DNA of 64,000 nt from Macropodus opercularis (GCA_030770545.1 CM061090.1:9255501-9319500), one strand, 5' to 3'. Shown: positions 10,308 through 23,430, numbered from the stretch's first letter. Numbers and translations: made by a program. The notes: a model not told the origin generated them from the letters alone.

Positions 10308-11965
10308 GTGCTCTGGCCATGAACCCAGCAGCCGCCACCATTTCAGGTTGTTTTCTCTTGCTCAAAGCCCTTTCCCTTTCAGCTGCCCTGGCCATTTTGC
10401 CGTCTCAAACAAAACCTCTCCATGAGGCTTTCAGCAAAAGGACAGATCTTACACCGTCGTTTCATGCATTAAGAGTTCATACAACCTGATGCTAATTAAA
10501 ATACAAGTGCCCAAGGCCTGGCCACTTATCAGCACAAAGAAAACACAGGGACTCTTCTCAGCCACTCTACATCAATGCAGCCAGACGTGTTCCAATGTGA
10601 TGTGCTTTGCTGCAAATACTCACAATACATTTCCTGTAATACTCAAAGCTGGTTTTCCATGGTCAGCTAGTCTGTTAAAGAGATGAATACATAAAGAGAA
10701 AAGTCACCAGTAAATCATTAGCTCTGGCACTACCTGCACCACTTTAGCATAAATGATAACAATACAGAAAGCTGGAGGGAAGTAAGCAGGCTGAGCTTTA
10801 ATATATCTGATGCAGACTGCACACACGGGCCAGACGGGACAGCCCTGAGCCCACCTGCACCTTTACCCAGATGCAAATCTGGCCCTTGTTCTACTTTTAC
10901 ATGCAAATCTCATGGCAGAAGCTTCCTCTACAGCATATACATACAAAGATGCTCCACCATGTCTGACACTCGCTGCCTGTGTCTTAGGTGGCATCTCAGG
11001 GGCGGGAAACGAAAATCTCGTGGATCGTTACGCTAGCAAACAAAATACAACAATTCTGAAATCCCGGGATCAGCAGCTCCTGGCGTCACTGCTCCCAAGC
11101 GAGGTGGAGATCACAGCGGGAAGCGGTGTTGCAGGGCGATTTCCATTGTCTGCTACGCTTCTGTGTTATGGCTGACCTCAAAAGGCTCGTCTGATCACAG
11201 GTTACACGGATTCCTACAGGTTTTGCATCAGCCTGCTCCCTGTTTCCATTGCAGTTATGTTGACAGGTATTTGTTAAGCAGTGGTTAAAATGTTCAACAA
11301 GCCATTAAAAAGGAAGCAAGGAATTGATTCCTGCTGCAAATTGGATGCTGACTTGTTGGGTTTGATGTTTTAGAGTAGACTGGCTTTGACCGCAGTCATC
11401 CAAGTTGCTTCAGTTAAACAACATCAGTCCACGTGAGTTTGTTTGAACTACTGCTTTGTTAGGTATGGTATGCGAATGTTTAACTGCCAGAAGCCCAACA
11501 TGGCGCTTAGAGCTTGTATTCATGATTAATATAATGTAAGATGGAGCTAGAGCTGGATGAGAGCGGCTGCAGAGCTGGAGACTCCTCTATTTCACAGTTT
11601 CTGTACACATACAGTCGTATATTGTAATATATGCATCAGTATGCTGGAGTATTGTAAAAGGAAAAAGAGCACATTAACCCTGAGTGACGATGTCCTGCAG
11701 AAATGTTAACTAGTTTGGTGGATCACATTAGTCACGGGTGACTATCCAGCCTCTACGCTGGAAGCAGCACATTTCACACTGTTCAGTGGTTGTACTTCTA
11801 CATGGGCACATCTAAACTGAACAATATTATTACACCTCAGTGCCTGGCAAACCTCCAAGTATTTGAAATTCTTATTATGTCCTTGCTGTTCTTTACTAAC
11901 ACAGTAAAGTGGTAAATTATTCATTAAGAGCTGGACACAAAATTCCAAAAAGCACTTAATACTGA
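10308..11965. other. No confident gene; weak coding-like stretch at 11008-11175
   Basis: A plus-strand frame at 11008-11175, after an acceptor-like tgtcttag, contains non-repetitive residues (NENLVDRYASKQ, LLASLLPSEVEITAG) and stops at a TGA. No matching upstream or downstream exon was found and I do not recognise the peptide, so it is not called. The rest shows nothing. Confidence 0.35.
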
Positions 11966-12195
11966 AGCTCTTATCTTAAAGACCTCGTAGTTCCTTACGT
12001 TCCCACAGAACGCTTCACTCTCACTCTTGGCCTGGTCTACATTCTAGAATTTCCAAATGTAGGATGGGAGGCAGAGCCTTTGGCTGCTAAGCTCCTCTCC
12101 TGTGGAACCAGCTCCCTTTTCAGGTTCTGGCGGCAGACGTCCTCTCTACTTTTAAAAGTAGGCTTAAACCCTTCCACTCCGACAAAGTTTATAGG
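11966..12195 (+). mobile_element. LINE 3' end (L2/CR1-like), C-terminal reverse transcriptase remnant
   Basis: The end of the ORF2 reverse transcriptase of a fish non-LTR retrotransposon. One frame (11966-12030) reads SYLKDLVVPYVPTERFTL. After a frameshift near 12030 a second frame (12034-12195) reads GLHSRISKCRMGGRAFGC, a stop, then APLLWNQLPFQVLAADVLST and FKSRLKPFHSDKVYR, and ends in TAG. The order (LVVPY, SK.RMGGRAF, LWNQLP, STFKSRLK) is the conserved tail of L2/CR1-type elements. At least one frameshift and one stop inactivate it, and the whole catalytic reverse transcriptase and endonuclease are missing, as expected for a 5'-truncated copy. The 3' UTR probably continues to around 12300. 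Confidence 0.8.
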
Positions 12196-12324
12196 TAGAG
12201 ATGGTTCTGGTCTCTCTGACACATCAGGTTTCGATGCTGTGAACCTCCTCCAGTCACTGAAAGGCATTTTTCTGGATTTTGTTGTTACTGTTCAAGTAAA
12301 CATTATAGACTGACCATTTCTTTG

Positions 12325-12380
12325 TTAGAGGGCAAACTTACAAAAACCGCTGGGGTTCAATAAATTTTTCCCTGACTGTA
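12325..12380 (+). mobile_element. Terminal repeat remnant of a Tc1-like DNA transposon
   Basis: The segment containing GGGCAAACTTACAAAAACCG, a GGGGTTCAA block, then TTTTTCCCTGACTGTA resembles the right terminal inverted repeat of a widespread fish Tc1/mariner family, whose ends read inward from TACAGTGAGGG. No left end was found nearby, so this is an orphan end, inserted close to or within the LINE tail. The assignment rests on remembered consensus. Confidence 0.6.
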
Positions 12381-12838
12381 CGACAGATTTAGAAAAGTTA
12401 CGACGCAAGAGTCACACTTTCCTCTTTACACCCTTAAAAGTACCTCAGTGACTGTAGTGGACTACTACCCATGTACTTACACTGCCCACCTGTAGGCTCT
12501 GACTGTAGCGTGTTGAGCATCACTACTGCTCCTTTCACGTAATAACAATAGACCAATATTACTGCTATATTGCTTTGGAATAAACAGTGACAGCAAATTG
12601 ATCCAATCCAACAAAACTTCAATGTGCACTGTATGGCCATAAAGCTCCAATATCAGCCTTCTGCTTAAATTGTTGTGAAATTGCATGTGCTCATACTGCA
12701 GCAAAGCACTTTGGAAGAAAGTGCCCCACCAAAATAGCACATTATGCATATATTGTGTATGCATGCGAGATAGAGGACACATAAGTAAGTGCAGTGATGC
12801 ACAAACCAACAAGGACACTGAAGCGCGGAGACACCCAT

Positions 12839-12840
<2 letters not shown>
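12381..12840. other. No gene seen
   Basis: AT-rich DNA before a CA repeat. Open frames seen on the minus strand derive partly from the repeat and are rejected. Confidence 0.5.

Positions 12841-12870
<30 letters not shown>
12841..12870 (+). repeat. (AC)15 microsatellite
   Basis: Fifteen uninterrupted AC units. Confidence 0.95.
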
Positions 12871-12872
<2 letters not shown>

Positions 12873-13376
12873 ATGCAGCAGATTCTGAATGAATAAACCA
12901 GAGATGCAGAGGACTAACTCAAGGACTAACTCCCTTTCTCTCGCCTTTGTCTATCGTTCGTTGTCTGTTTCTCTCTCTCTTTACAAAAGTAAACCAGGTG
13001 TGCATCTGCTGTTCCCTCCCCCCTCTACCTGTCACCTCAGGGATGAGGGAATGAGTGAACAGGTTGAGACGTTAGGAAATTCCCACAAGAGGAGACAGGA
13101 ATACAGACATTCCTGGGGTGTGAATTGTAACAACTCCTCCTTTTTATCCCGCCTTATTAGAATCAAGTCCAAAAAGCCTGGAGGCTGGTATGACCCTGAA
13201 ACATGCACATAGAGTACACACAGACATAGACACAGACGCAACGTCTTCTGAAACAGCTGGATGAAGACATCATCTGTCATGGCTGTCAGCGTACGCCCCT
13301 TGCTTCTCAACAACAACACCTAAATGCACATGTACGCCCGAATGTGCACAGGCATTCCCAAACACACCTTGGCTAA

Positions 13377-13396
13377 TGTGTGTGTGTGTGTGTGTG
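13377..13396 (+). repeat. (TG)10 microsatellite
   Basis: Ten uninterrupted TG units. Confidence 0.95.
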
Positions 13397-15210
13397 AGCA
13401 CGCACTGGTTCAAAGCCACCCTCCCACCTCCAGTGAGTCACATGGACAAACACACACATCTGTCCTTCGCTCTCATCTCTCTCTAATAGTAGGATAGAGA
13501 CGTCATCTGTCACACTAAGCTGTCAACTGTCCAAACACAGCCGCCCACCTGTCCAGACACAAACACACATGCGCACGCACCCAAAACCTGCAGCACAGGC
13601 TCTCAGCGCCAAGACAGATGCAACTGCATCCCCTCGCAAGCACGTATCGTAATATTTCTGTCTGTAAACACCCCAATTACATGAGAGCAGCATGAGGTCT
13701 GGGGGAAATTGCTGCTTCATTATCATAGCAGTTATTATGTTAACCCACATGTTAAAGTCACGGCCACACACACACGTGTAATGACAGGGTCACGCTGTGG
13801 GGCTGTCAGCGCCTCCATAGGTGGATGGAGGAGGTCATCACAACAAAATACATGCATTTAGGATGACAGGAAGCACTCGTGTTCATGATCACAGACATTT
13901 AACTTGTGCCGATAAGGAAGTGAAGAAAACTTCACTTCAAAACAAAGGCTGCTTTCGACTAACAGTCCCAGCTGCTTGTGTGACAGCAGCCCGTGGCTGT
14001 AATGCATCGTCCAATATTCTGTAAATATGTTAAAGACCAGCTCTAGAGTGGCTCAGCTATTACTGCTAAGTGCTTCCTAATACACTTCATCCTGCGTGCT
14101 GCTTGTTTAGAAAGAAAAATCAAAGTAAGTAAAAGAAAAGCGGCTTCAAAAAGATAATGGCAATTCAGGAATTGTGGAGGCAAACAGCTGGTGGACTGTT
14201 CTCTGTCACTGCTGGAGACGGTGCTCTTGTTCGAGCACTAGAAAAAAAGTTCTTCAGTGTTTTATGATTTCTGAAACGTGCGGTCTCTACACACTACTTT
14301 TCTGTATTTTCTGGCCACCGCATTCACAGCCTCTTCATTAAATCCTGGCCACCTGTGCCTGGTCAGCGCAGGTTCAACAGAGGATAGTTTCCCAGAGACC
14401 GTGCTCATAAAACAGGCAGTTTTGGACACCTCCCTGGACTGTGATTGGCTGCTAAAATACACTCCTTTATTCCCACTTGACAATGACTTTTCACTTGTGC
14501 TGGCACAGCTTTAAAATAAAGTGAAATTGAGTGTAGAGAGAGCTATAGCTCTACTTTTGAACAGTGTTTAGCCCTCTCTGATGGTGTTGGCTCTGTCGTC
14601 CAGTTGACGGATTTAGCCAGCCAACACATTCAATAACATCCTGATCACCGTCCAACCCTAATATGGGCTCCATAAAATGCCCCAGTGCCAGGCTAGCTCA
14701 TAACACTCAATGTTGCCACAGGGAGGGCAGAGGAACCCGCAAGAACCTATTTTCATAGTTCCCCGACCTTGACGATTGAAAGTTATTTGTTTTAGGATAA
14801 TTCTCAAGTGTATTAACAGCCCCAGCGTTTCACAAGGCTGGTGGTATAAACACAAGCTGTGTTTAGGTTCATACAGGCCGGAGCATTCCTGAATGACAGG
14901 GAAAGGCAAATAGTGTGGTCAATGCAGCTGGCAGGCCCGACAGTAGAGAGGAATATTGAATCTGCCCAAATATGGAAACAGCCATACAACAATCACATCA
15001 ACAGCAGGACTCTTTCAGGACAAACGTTTTTGTGGGCGTCCAAGCGAGGGGATTGAAATGGCACACACGCCTGCAATCATATGCACAGACACACACACGC
15101 ATGCACAGGCTTGGACAGTATCTCCATTTAAACAGGAGAAAGCACATAATAGCAAAACAAAAAGCACCAGAGAGACAATTAGCTCTTGCATATAAAGTCA
15201 CAATGGAGAA
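13397..15210. other. No gene seen
   Basis: Mixed DNA with scattered short CA patches (13449-13458, 13765-13774, 15090-15099). An AATAAA at 14515-14520 is isolated. Nothing coding supported. Confidence 0.5.
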
Positions 15211-15236
15211 TGTGTGTGTGTGTGTGTGTGTGTGTG
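15211..15236 (+). repeat. (TG)13 microsatellite
   Basis: Thirteen uninterrupted TG units; an AC run of opposite orientation lies at 15379-15392, so the two could pair in a transcript. Confidence 0.95.
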
Positions 15237-15734
15237 GGACTTTGCATGCATTGCAGCCGTCTGTATATACGCATGCCAGTCTACTTGTTTGCTCACTAAT
15301 CAAACACACGCCACTTGTGTGTGCATTGTACCCGTCACTCTTCTCCTACCCAAAACACACTCATGCACACATGCACGTACACACACACACACAAAACAAC
15401 TCCGCACACATTGGTTGGCATCTGGGTTGGCATTTGCCTTGGCAGTAGGGCACTTAGTGTCTGGTATTCACACAAAGAGGCAGAGAGCTGTAATCCAGAC
15501 CCAGCCCTCAGTGAGTTTGTAGGTTTGAGAGTGTGTGTTGGTGTGTGTGTCATCAAGAGACACAGTTGTTGTCCTTAGTGGGTTGCGTAACGGCACGCTT
15601 CAGCCTCGCTTCCCTCTTCCTCTGGCACAACATGCCACAGTGACAGCCAGGCAACTAGCGCTCAGGCCCTGGAGAGGTGCGCCTGGCCGGGACTATTTGT
15701 ATGTATGTACAGTATATACGTCTGCATAGTTGTG

Positions 15735-15757
15735 GTGTGTGTGTGTGTGTGTGTGTG
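15735..15757 (+). repeat. (GT)11 microsatellite
   Basis: Uninterrupted GT units. Confidence 0.95.
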
Positions 15758-17910
15758 ACTGAGTCTGCACCAATGTGGTATAACTATACAAGAAACCTCC
15801 CAGGTGTGTACAACGTGTTCCTGCTCAGACTGTGATATCACACGCAGATACACAAAAGAAACCCACCCTTACACAGGTGCTGCCGTACTGATACACAAGC
15901 GACGCGTTCACACTATGCACCCACTATGTGATCCATGATTGTGTACATGTGCGTAGAAGACTCAGGTGTGGATTAGTCAGATGGAGCTGAGGGAGCCAGC
16001 GAAGAACAGTGCAACTCCTGGGGGGCAGTGTGGGGTGAAGGGGGTTAATTAACAATGGGTACACACACACATATATACACGCCTTCAAATCATGGCAGAC
16101 CTGAGAGTTGGCTCATACTCATAGGAGCACAGGTGTAGATTTAAGGAGTAAGTGTGTGAATTTGAAGGTGTGTGATTGGATGGTACAGATATAAAAAGTA
16201 AACTGGAGGAGGAGAGGGATGAGGACAACATGGAAGACAGATGAGCACTCAGAAAGCAAAGGTCAATAAACAGAGACTAAGCTCGTCACAAAGCAAACAG
16301 ATGAAGACAAACACAGGAGCTAAACGAGATGGAAACTGAAGAAGTCAAAATCCTGCGAAGACAGTTGAGAGTCAACCAACACGAGAACAGAAGCGGGAGG
16401 ATGCAACAGCAAACAAACAAAGCAGATTCAGATGATTGGTCAGATCCTCAGTGACACCACAAGCTGATGCAGTTCTGATATAATGATACTGTACCACTAT
16501 TAAAAGTCACAAATACCACAACATGCAGAAAAATGTGTAGCGCATGCACACTACACGAGCACAGAACTAACAAGGCTTTAAGGAGAAAAAAGAAACATCT
16601 GGAGAGGAAATGAAAAGAAAGGCCCTTATACGTGCAATTGTGCTGTAACATACCATATTAATAAGATTTTCCTGAAGTGTGTATGATTTAATATTATTAT
16701 CATTCTCCATATCAGTGCAGTAGGTTTCTGTGAACCATGTCTAATCCTGCTTCAGAGGCATTTCCATTCTGGTACGGGTCTGAGGGAAACTGAATAATTA
16801 CTGGATTAAAGCTTGTGAATCTACAAGATATTTGCTATTGGCAGCCTTGATATTAGCTTTTAAAGACAGCAGTTGAACCCTGCTCTCTGTTTTATTTCAT
16901 ATTCAGTCATTAATGGAGAACTATCGATTCCTTCCAGTCCAGTGACGGCAGACTAACAGTGTGCGTCTGCAAAGGTCAGTGAAAGTAATAAATTGATCAG
17001 GGCTCATTATCCGAAGCCAGAAGAAAAGACAGACAGACGACTGTAAAAACAGCAGGAGCAGCATGTGTACAGACAACAGAAATATGGGCGGTGGACAAAC
17101 CATATTGAGGTCGTGGTGACAAAATAGAGGTGACTGAGGCACAACCATCTCATATAGGAGAAGCGAGACAGACGCAGAGAGCAGGGGAAGGCGCAGGCAG
17201 GCAGATAGCAGACAGTCAGTGGGGAAATTACTAAGGGATGCGGTGCGAGAGACGCCGGCCGGCAGTGAGAGAACAGTGAAATGTCAACTCTACACACACT
17301 TTATGAAACGCACAGATAGAGGGAGGGACGAGCGAGCGAGCGCCAGAAAGGTGCAGAACGAGAAAGTACAGTACAGTATGTGCGTCGGAGTGGATGTGAG
17401 CACGTATGCAAATGTCAGCCAACGTACACATGTGACAGTTCTCTGTGTACCGTGAGGCACAAATAGCACAGCAGTCACCACGTGTGAGGAAGGAGGAGCG
17501 AAAACCACCACACACACGAAAGTGGATGGACTCAAGCCAGGCTGCAGGTCAGAGAGGATGGTCTCAGGCAAACACATCCTGATAATCATATAATGAATGT
17601 AGGGGCCGTCTGTTTAAAAACAGTCTGCGATGTGGGATTTGTGGAGGATCTATGACGGCGAAGGCATGAACAGCTCTGCCACGGTGTGGGGTGTGTGGAT
17701 GCTCCATATGGGACACATGTCATATATATTATGTATTATTCATATAAATATTCATGGATGTTGGGTGAACACATCAGCATAGACATGTACTGTATGTTCA
17801 TGGAGACACATCTGTACTGTACATCACACGCCTCCCTGCCAGAGTAAAGCCGTACACAGAAGCCATATATTGAGGTTATGGGGTGTGCCTAATGTGAAGT
17901 GTCAAGACAT

Positions 17911-17913
<3 letters not shown>
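15758..17913. other. No gene seen; purine-rich 16200-16400 and 17150-17350
   Basis: Purine-rich plus strand at 16200-16400 and 17150-17350, a short (GAGC)n at 17331-17342, and a palindromic GCCGGCCGGC near 17254. AT-rich at 17715-17760. No coding exon supported. Confidence 0.5.

Positions 17914-17962
<49 letters not shown>
17914..17962 (+). repeat. (CA)24 microsatellite
   Basis: About 49 bases of uninterrupted CA, the third longest microsatellite block of the window. Confidence 0.95.
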
Positions 17963-17964
<2 letters not shown>

Positions 17965-20041
17965 CCTCAGCATTTACACACGCAGTGACAAACACATGTG
18001 CTCTAATGGCAGCTCCAGGCGCTGCAAATGACAACGTCAAGAGCACCCAATTACCACGGCGACTGATCCGACTCCCATTTTTCCTGCCTCCATCAAATGC
18101 GCTCTGTCACACAACCACCTCCCCAACTTCACACACACAGACACAAATGCACACGTATCCCAGAGATGCTGTACACGAAAAAAACGTGCAAAAGATGCAC
18201 CTGTGCAGCAGATACCTCTCTCTCAGCGCACACAGAGGAAACCCTTCTCCCTCTCACCGCCCACCACCAGCAGCGGCCTTAGCATGCCACTGAGACAGAC
18301 ATGAGGCCACATTTAGAAAACAGAAGGGGGCTGTTGCTCTGCTTCGGATGGAGAGCTCACACCGGGAGGCGCCTGCAGCTTCAGTGCAAAAGCCAGGATG
18401 AAAGAGGAGCAGAAACTCTCCCACACTCTTCAGTACACATTAGCCAGAACTCCACTTCTTCTCTTTCTCGAATCATAATGTGCTGCTTAGGGGGTTTCCA
18501 TTGCAAACAGAGCTGAGGAGTGCTGTGCTGCATAGAATGGCAGGCCGGTTTGGCTAGCAGCTCCCGTCCTGATTAGATTGGTAATACATGATATCTTTGT
18601 TTTGCTTTTTGCCAACAATTTCTTCATTTTTGGCAGTCGAACAAACAATTGCTGCATTTTTCTGGCTTTGCATTTCTTTTTCAGTGTTGCCAGCAGCCTT
18701 CTGCCATGTCTTCTTCCTTTGACTCCCTGTTGGTGAAATCTGAGGTTTCATGGAGGATGCTGGTTCTTCGCTGTTCAGCTGTTTTTCATGTTCAGCCCAC
18801 TTTAATCGTTGCTACGTGGCGTGAAGCGCAGTGATTGAAACAACAGGTGATTGTAAAAACACTGTGTTTTCAGGGGACTATTCCATAAAATAATAGAAAC
18901 CAACATAAAAACATTCACACAGTGACCCTGTTACTCTCCATAATGCATTTTTCTGGGGCCATTTCCTTGAGAAATTGGATTCACCTCCATTTCATTAGGA
19001 TGTCACAGCCGTTTTTCAAAGACCAAGCTTGCAATTTGGACGGTTCTGACAAAAACAACCTGCCTAGCTTGGCATGGGTAGTATTAAAGTGTGAAGCTAT
19101 AATTTTCACCCACCTAGCGGTCCGCATGTCTTCAGGCTTGATACAGCACTTACCACAGCAAAAGAAACAGATGAGGGGAAAGTCGGAGCCAGAAAACATT
19201 CAACCTGATATACTGTGGGTGTTCATGCTCACAGTACAGGTTTGGCCAAGATGGTGGAGGTGATGCACACGTGAGACAACTCTCAAAGTTAGACACCGCT
19301 TGGATTGCTTGAATATTAATATGCTGGTGTGTGCGGACTCAAGGAGCATTGTTGTGGAAGTGGGTTCAGGAGAAAAATGTGAACATATGGAGAGTAGAAA
19401 ACATGCCAGAGGCCTGAGAATAAAGTGGACTTCATAACAGGCAGAGGTGTCATTCGAGACACACACAATCCTCCAACCCTCTGCTCAGGCCTACACACAC
19501 TCGCAAACAAATATGTACGCTGATTCACACACAAACATTTAGGCTGGCCTGATTTCAGCTGCCCGCCTCGTTCTCCCTTTTCTCTCTCACTCACACATAC
19601 ACACCGCACGTCTCTGTTCTCCGGCCAGGCAGTCGAAGCAGGGGCAGAGTTCAACTCGGTAATGGAGTCTCTCCCACCTGGCGGTGTCAGGTAATACACA
19701 GAGGGGGAGGTGTGTGTATATGTGTGTGTCTGAACGGGTTGGCTGAAATGGGGCCGAGCAGAATGACCCAAATTGTGGCGGCAACCTTGAAGAGCTCAGG
19801 TGGTACACGATGAAAAATAAAAAGCAGGACTTTGAGGGAGAGGGTGAGAGAGAGACACGCACACAAAGGCAGTGGGTGAGAGAGAGGGAGGATGGGGGAG
19901 ACTGCGTGAGGAAGAGGATGGAGGTGCACAAGGAGCTCCGTGGTAATACGTGTCCTTAAACTGATTTTAGTTGTTTTCAGAACGTTGTGTGGTCCTCTTC
20001 TCTCTGCATGGCACTGCTTCTGATTGGAGGCTGTCAGACGT

Positions 20042-20044
<3 letters not shown>
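17963..20044. other. No gene seen
   Basis: CA-flavoured sequence to about 18280, then ordinary mixed DNA. The purine-rich block 19790-19930 lies directly before the next GT repeat. Overlapping minus-strand open frames at 19316-20154 are artefacts of this bias. Confidence 0.5.

Positions 20045-20079
<35 letters not shown>
20045..20079 (+). repeat. (GT)17 microsatellite
   Basis: Uninterrupted GT units followed by GCGC. Confidence 0.95.
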
Positions 20080-20082
<3 letters not shown>

Positions 20083-22700
20083 ATGAGAAACACACAAAGT
20101 AAAAATACACGTGTGGATGTCTTTTGTGCGTGCACTAGCGCATATCGTGTGCATTATACTTGCTCCCTTACCCCGCTGTAATCACAGTTTTTTGGCTCTC
20201 TGTGTGTATTCGACGCCACTCGTTTGTGCGAGTGTGTCTGCAGAGCGCTGTGATAGGCTGAGCAGCTGGCTGTTTCCCCGAGTCTCTGATTAGTAATCAG
20301 TCAGCATTGTGCTCGAATGCAGATTGTTAACAGGGCTGGATGTCGAGGTGGCCTTAACACTATGGACCTCATCAGAGCCCCAATCCAGCCTTTATTTGGC
20401 CTCATGAATTTCTGCTTCGCTATATTCAAATAGAGTCGAGCAGGTCACGTGGTTGGTCAAGGGAAAACTAAAATCATCTGCGCTGTACATCACCTCGTCC
20501 CTGCAACAATACAAAATTTAAATGAACTGCTGAAGACTGAAAAGATTTTGATTAATCATAGCAATCACGTCTGGAAGAAGAAATCAATGAAAATTTGAAC
20601 ACTGATCCTGGACATATCTGCTACTGTTCTGCAGGAGCAATGTTTCCTCCACTTCCTTTCTGAGGGCACAGGCACAAAAAGCTCTAAATCGAAAGTCAGA
20701 GAACCACCATGGAGACCGACTATCTTTTAGTTTTCGACATTACACGACTACAACCAAAAACTGACAAGCCTGTAGATTCTGACTGTGGCATTCATCATTC
20801 ACAAAGTACAAACTCAACAAAGCAGCAGTTGCTCACTATTTTAACGCCACTTGAGACGGTTTATAGCAGCGAGTGTTCTTGTGAATATTATTTGGTCTGA
20901 GAATGAATAATCTTGTTTAATTGCTTTCGTCAAACTGATTAATTAGCTAATCAGAGCTGTGGCTGAAAGGCTGTAGGCAGGGGGACAAGTAGTGCCAGTG
21001 GTGCGGTGTAGAGCTGCGCTGAACACCAACTTTTGGGGGAAGAGGGTTCAGTTTCATTACTGCACTTGCCGAATATCCAGCAGAGGGTGTTGGCCTCGTC
21101 ATTGCTCAACGCAAAGTCTCGTCAGAACTATCCTCCAAGCATCCTCCAAGCACTGCACTGAAACGAAGCAGCTCTCTGCATCCTACAGAACATCATGAAA
21201 CTCTCAATATAGATTTGTTATATTTGTGCGTTTGTATCATACTGCAGCTATATGAAACACACATGTGACGCCTTCCCTCTGCCAGAAAGATTCGGCTTTA
21301 ATTTGGGCTGTGATGACGTTTCTCAAACATTTGTCATGCATATTTGTTTTGAATCCGTTTTGCTCCATTATTTCACCGTTGAAAAACATATGGCCATATT
21401 GATGAACAGAACCTATTGCTGAAGGTATTATTTGTCATTCTGACTCACTCACAGTGATGGATGTGCATGTGTGCGACCGTGATTTATGACACTGGGGGTA
21501 AAATATGGTTGTGTGAGTGAGAGTGTGTATGAAAGTCTATTAAGATGACCTTGAGAGGAACTGCTGGTACATAAACCGAACCGAATACTCACAGTAGCAA
21601 GCTCAAAGTACTTTTACTGCCTTTACAGATGTGTAACATCTAGCAAGGCGTACTGCTGACATTTTACATTCTGAGTACTGTGTCAAAGCCTCGCAGCCAC
21701 GTGAAATCTTAGCCTTCATTTAGTATGTCAGGCATTCATACATTGGTGTGTTTCTATTTCTAGCGTTGCGTCTTCACTCCCAGGTCGTCGTAGGAGTTTC
21801 TGTGGTAATGTGGTCTGTATATTGCCAGGGGAGGCCTGTTTGTTAACCAGTGATCATCCAGTAATAAACACACTTCATTACACCGCAGCCTCTCATTCAT
21901 CGCTCACCTCCTCTATAGGAGCCTGGCTCAGACACACACCTATCATTTATAGCTAGATGTGTGTGGCTTCTTCCTGGTCGGACGCTCGGTCCGAACTTGA
22001 TTTATTTACCATTCTGACCATGTGCTTCTTTGGTAAATGCTCGACTTTGAAGGGCGGGATTACTTTCTCAAGCAAGGGCACTGGGCAACAAGCCTGGGTG
22101 TGACTTGGCAAATGTTAGAAGTCGTTGTGGAATGCAAAGCATGATGGAGAAAAGCGCCATTTAAGGTTTATTACTTGCTTTGGCGAATGGCCAGCATACA
22201 CAGCTGAAACGATTAGTTACATGAATGAAGTTTGAAATGTTTAAAAAGATTTGTTTTATTCTTGCTTCCCTCAAAGAACAAACATTTAAAAGAATCAAAT
22301 GTTGTGAACAACACAATCATCAACAAATGACAAAAGTAAGTTGAGTATGATTAATGTAAATCCAATCACGGACACGCAGATGGATTCTGGGGTTGTGACT
22401 GACAGGGATGACTCTCAGCAGGGTTATTATCTTAAAAGTCTGTACTGGCAGGTTTGCACATTCTTTCCATTCGGCACAAATCGCATACATTTCGCTTCAA
22501 CGCTGACCATTTCCCAATACGTCTGATGATGCCCGCAACAGCGAGGGAGCTGCTTTATAGCTCTTTAATAAATGTAACATTGAGAATACGAGTGACGCTA
22601 AATGCTAAAAGGCGCAAGAAAAGAACCTGGAGGCAGGACTGGCTGAGCGATTTCATGGAGTAAGGTACAAGCCCCATCTCCACTAAACTGTAGCATCTTC
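20080..22700. other. No gene seen; small direct repeat at 21131-21152
   Basis: The only tandem structure is ATCCTCCAAGC repeated twice. A CTCF-like but substandard CCAGCAGAGGGTGTT lies at 21077-21091. AT-rich 22230-22340. Nothing coding supported. Confidence 0.5.
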
Positions 22701-23130
22701 CTACATGTAATAAAGAGCCATGTTTCCCTGACACTGTCTGGTTATCTCCTCTAATCCTTGGAGAACTGAGGAGACTAATGGTTTTAGAAATGCAATATTT
22801 GCCCGTTCTTGCTGTGTGTAAGATTTGAGCTGCTCAACAGTCCCCGGTTGCTGTTGTCTGATTCTCCTTTTTATGATGCACCATACATTTTCAGAAGGAG
22901 ACAGATCTGGGCTGCTGGCAGGCCAATCAGGCACACGCACCACGAAGCCACGCTATAGCACATACAGAATGAGGTCTGGCACCATCCTGCTGAAATATCT
23001 CCTGCCATCCCAGGAACAGAGGCTGTCTTGATGCCACAATCTCAATGCAAGCCTCCACGTCGATACTGCCTCCACATATGCGCAGATCACTGACTGTGGG
23101 CACAGACGCATCCCTCACACCACAACACAC
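22701..23130 (-). mobile_element. Tc1 transposase fragment, catalytic region, frameshifted
   Basis: Dead copy of a fish Tc1-like transposase read on the minus strand. The first frame (23130-22927) carries DLRICGGSIDVEA and then IFQQDGARPHS; its Asp (22986-22984) is the second catalytic Asp of the DDE triad. A frameshift near 22943 passes to a second frame (22943-22701) reading DWPASSPDLSPSENVW, IIKRRIRQQQPGTVEQLKSY and a decayed C-terminus; the Glu of SENVW (22892-22890) is the catalytic Glu. The D-to-E spacing is about 31 residues after correcting the frame, against 34 in the family, so a few codons are gone. The N-terminal half, first catalytic Asp and terminal repeats are missing. It differs in sequence from the Tc1 relic at 0.4 kb and belongs to another family. 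Confidence 0.88.
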
Positions 23131-23430
23131 GTTTTACTTAGAACCGTCTGGTTGGTCTTTCCCTGCTTTTGGCAGAGAGAACTCGATTTAACTCCGTACT
23201 TCTCCTCCGAATTCAATGGAACCGATATCAACATCTATCACAATGGCCATCCTCCTGATCCATTCATCATAAATACTAATGCAATCATGCTAGTGCCAGA
23301 GAGCTTACAAGTGGTTTTCAACCTTGATTTTTACTCAATAAAATTCATAAAATTAATAACGACAGTAAAATGATCATGATTGTGACTTTATTGTCCTTGC
23401 ATCAACATACAACAAAAAATGTTCCACCTC
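23131..23430. other. Unassigned; possible repeat remnant at 23383-23425
   Basis: Next to the Tc1 relic but with no match to the rest of the transposase. An open plus-strand frame (23152-23370) has non-repetitive residues but no recognisable domain. The segment TTTATTGTCCTTGCATC followed by AACATACAACAAAA resembles a fish dispersed motif of the type TTTATTGTCATTGCACA...ACAACGAAA; this is weak. Confidence 0.3.

Noticed and set aside
11008..11175. Coding-like stretch after acceptor-like tgtcttag
   Set aside because: No matching partner exon or recognised similarity; noted only in the region entry.
15214..15578. Overlapping Cys/Val and His/Thr-rich open frames on both strands
   Set aside because: Produced by the TG and CA microsatellites.
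21077..21091. CTCF-like CCAGCAGAGGGTGTT
   Set aside because: Key C of the GGC core is T and the following position also mismatches; below what I would call.
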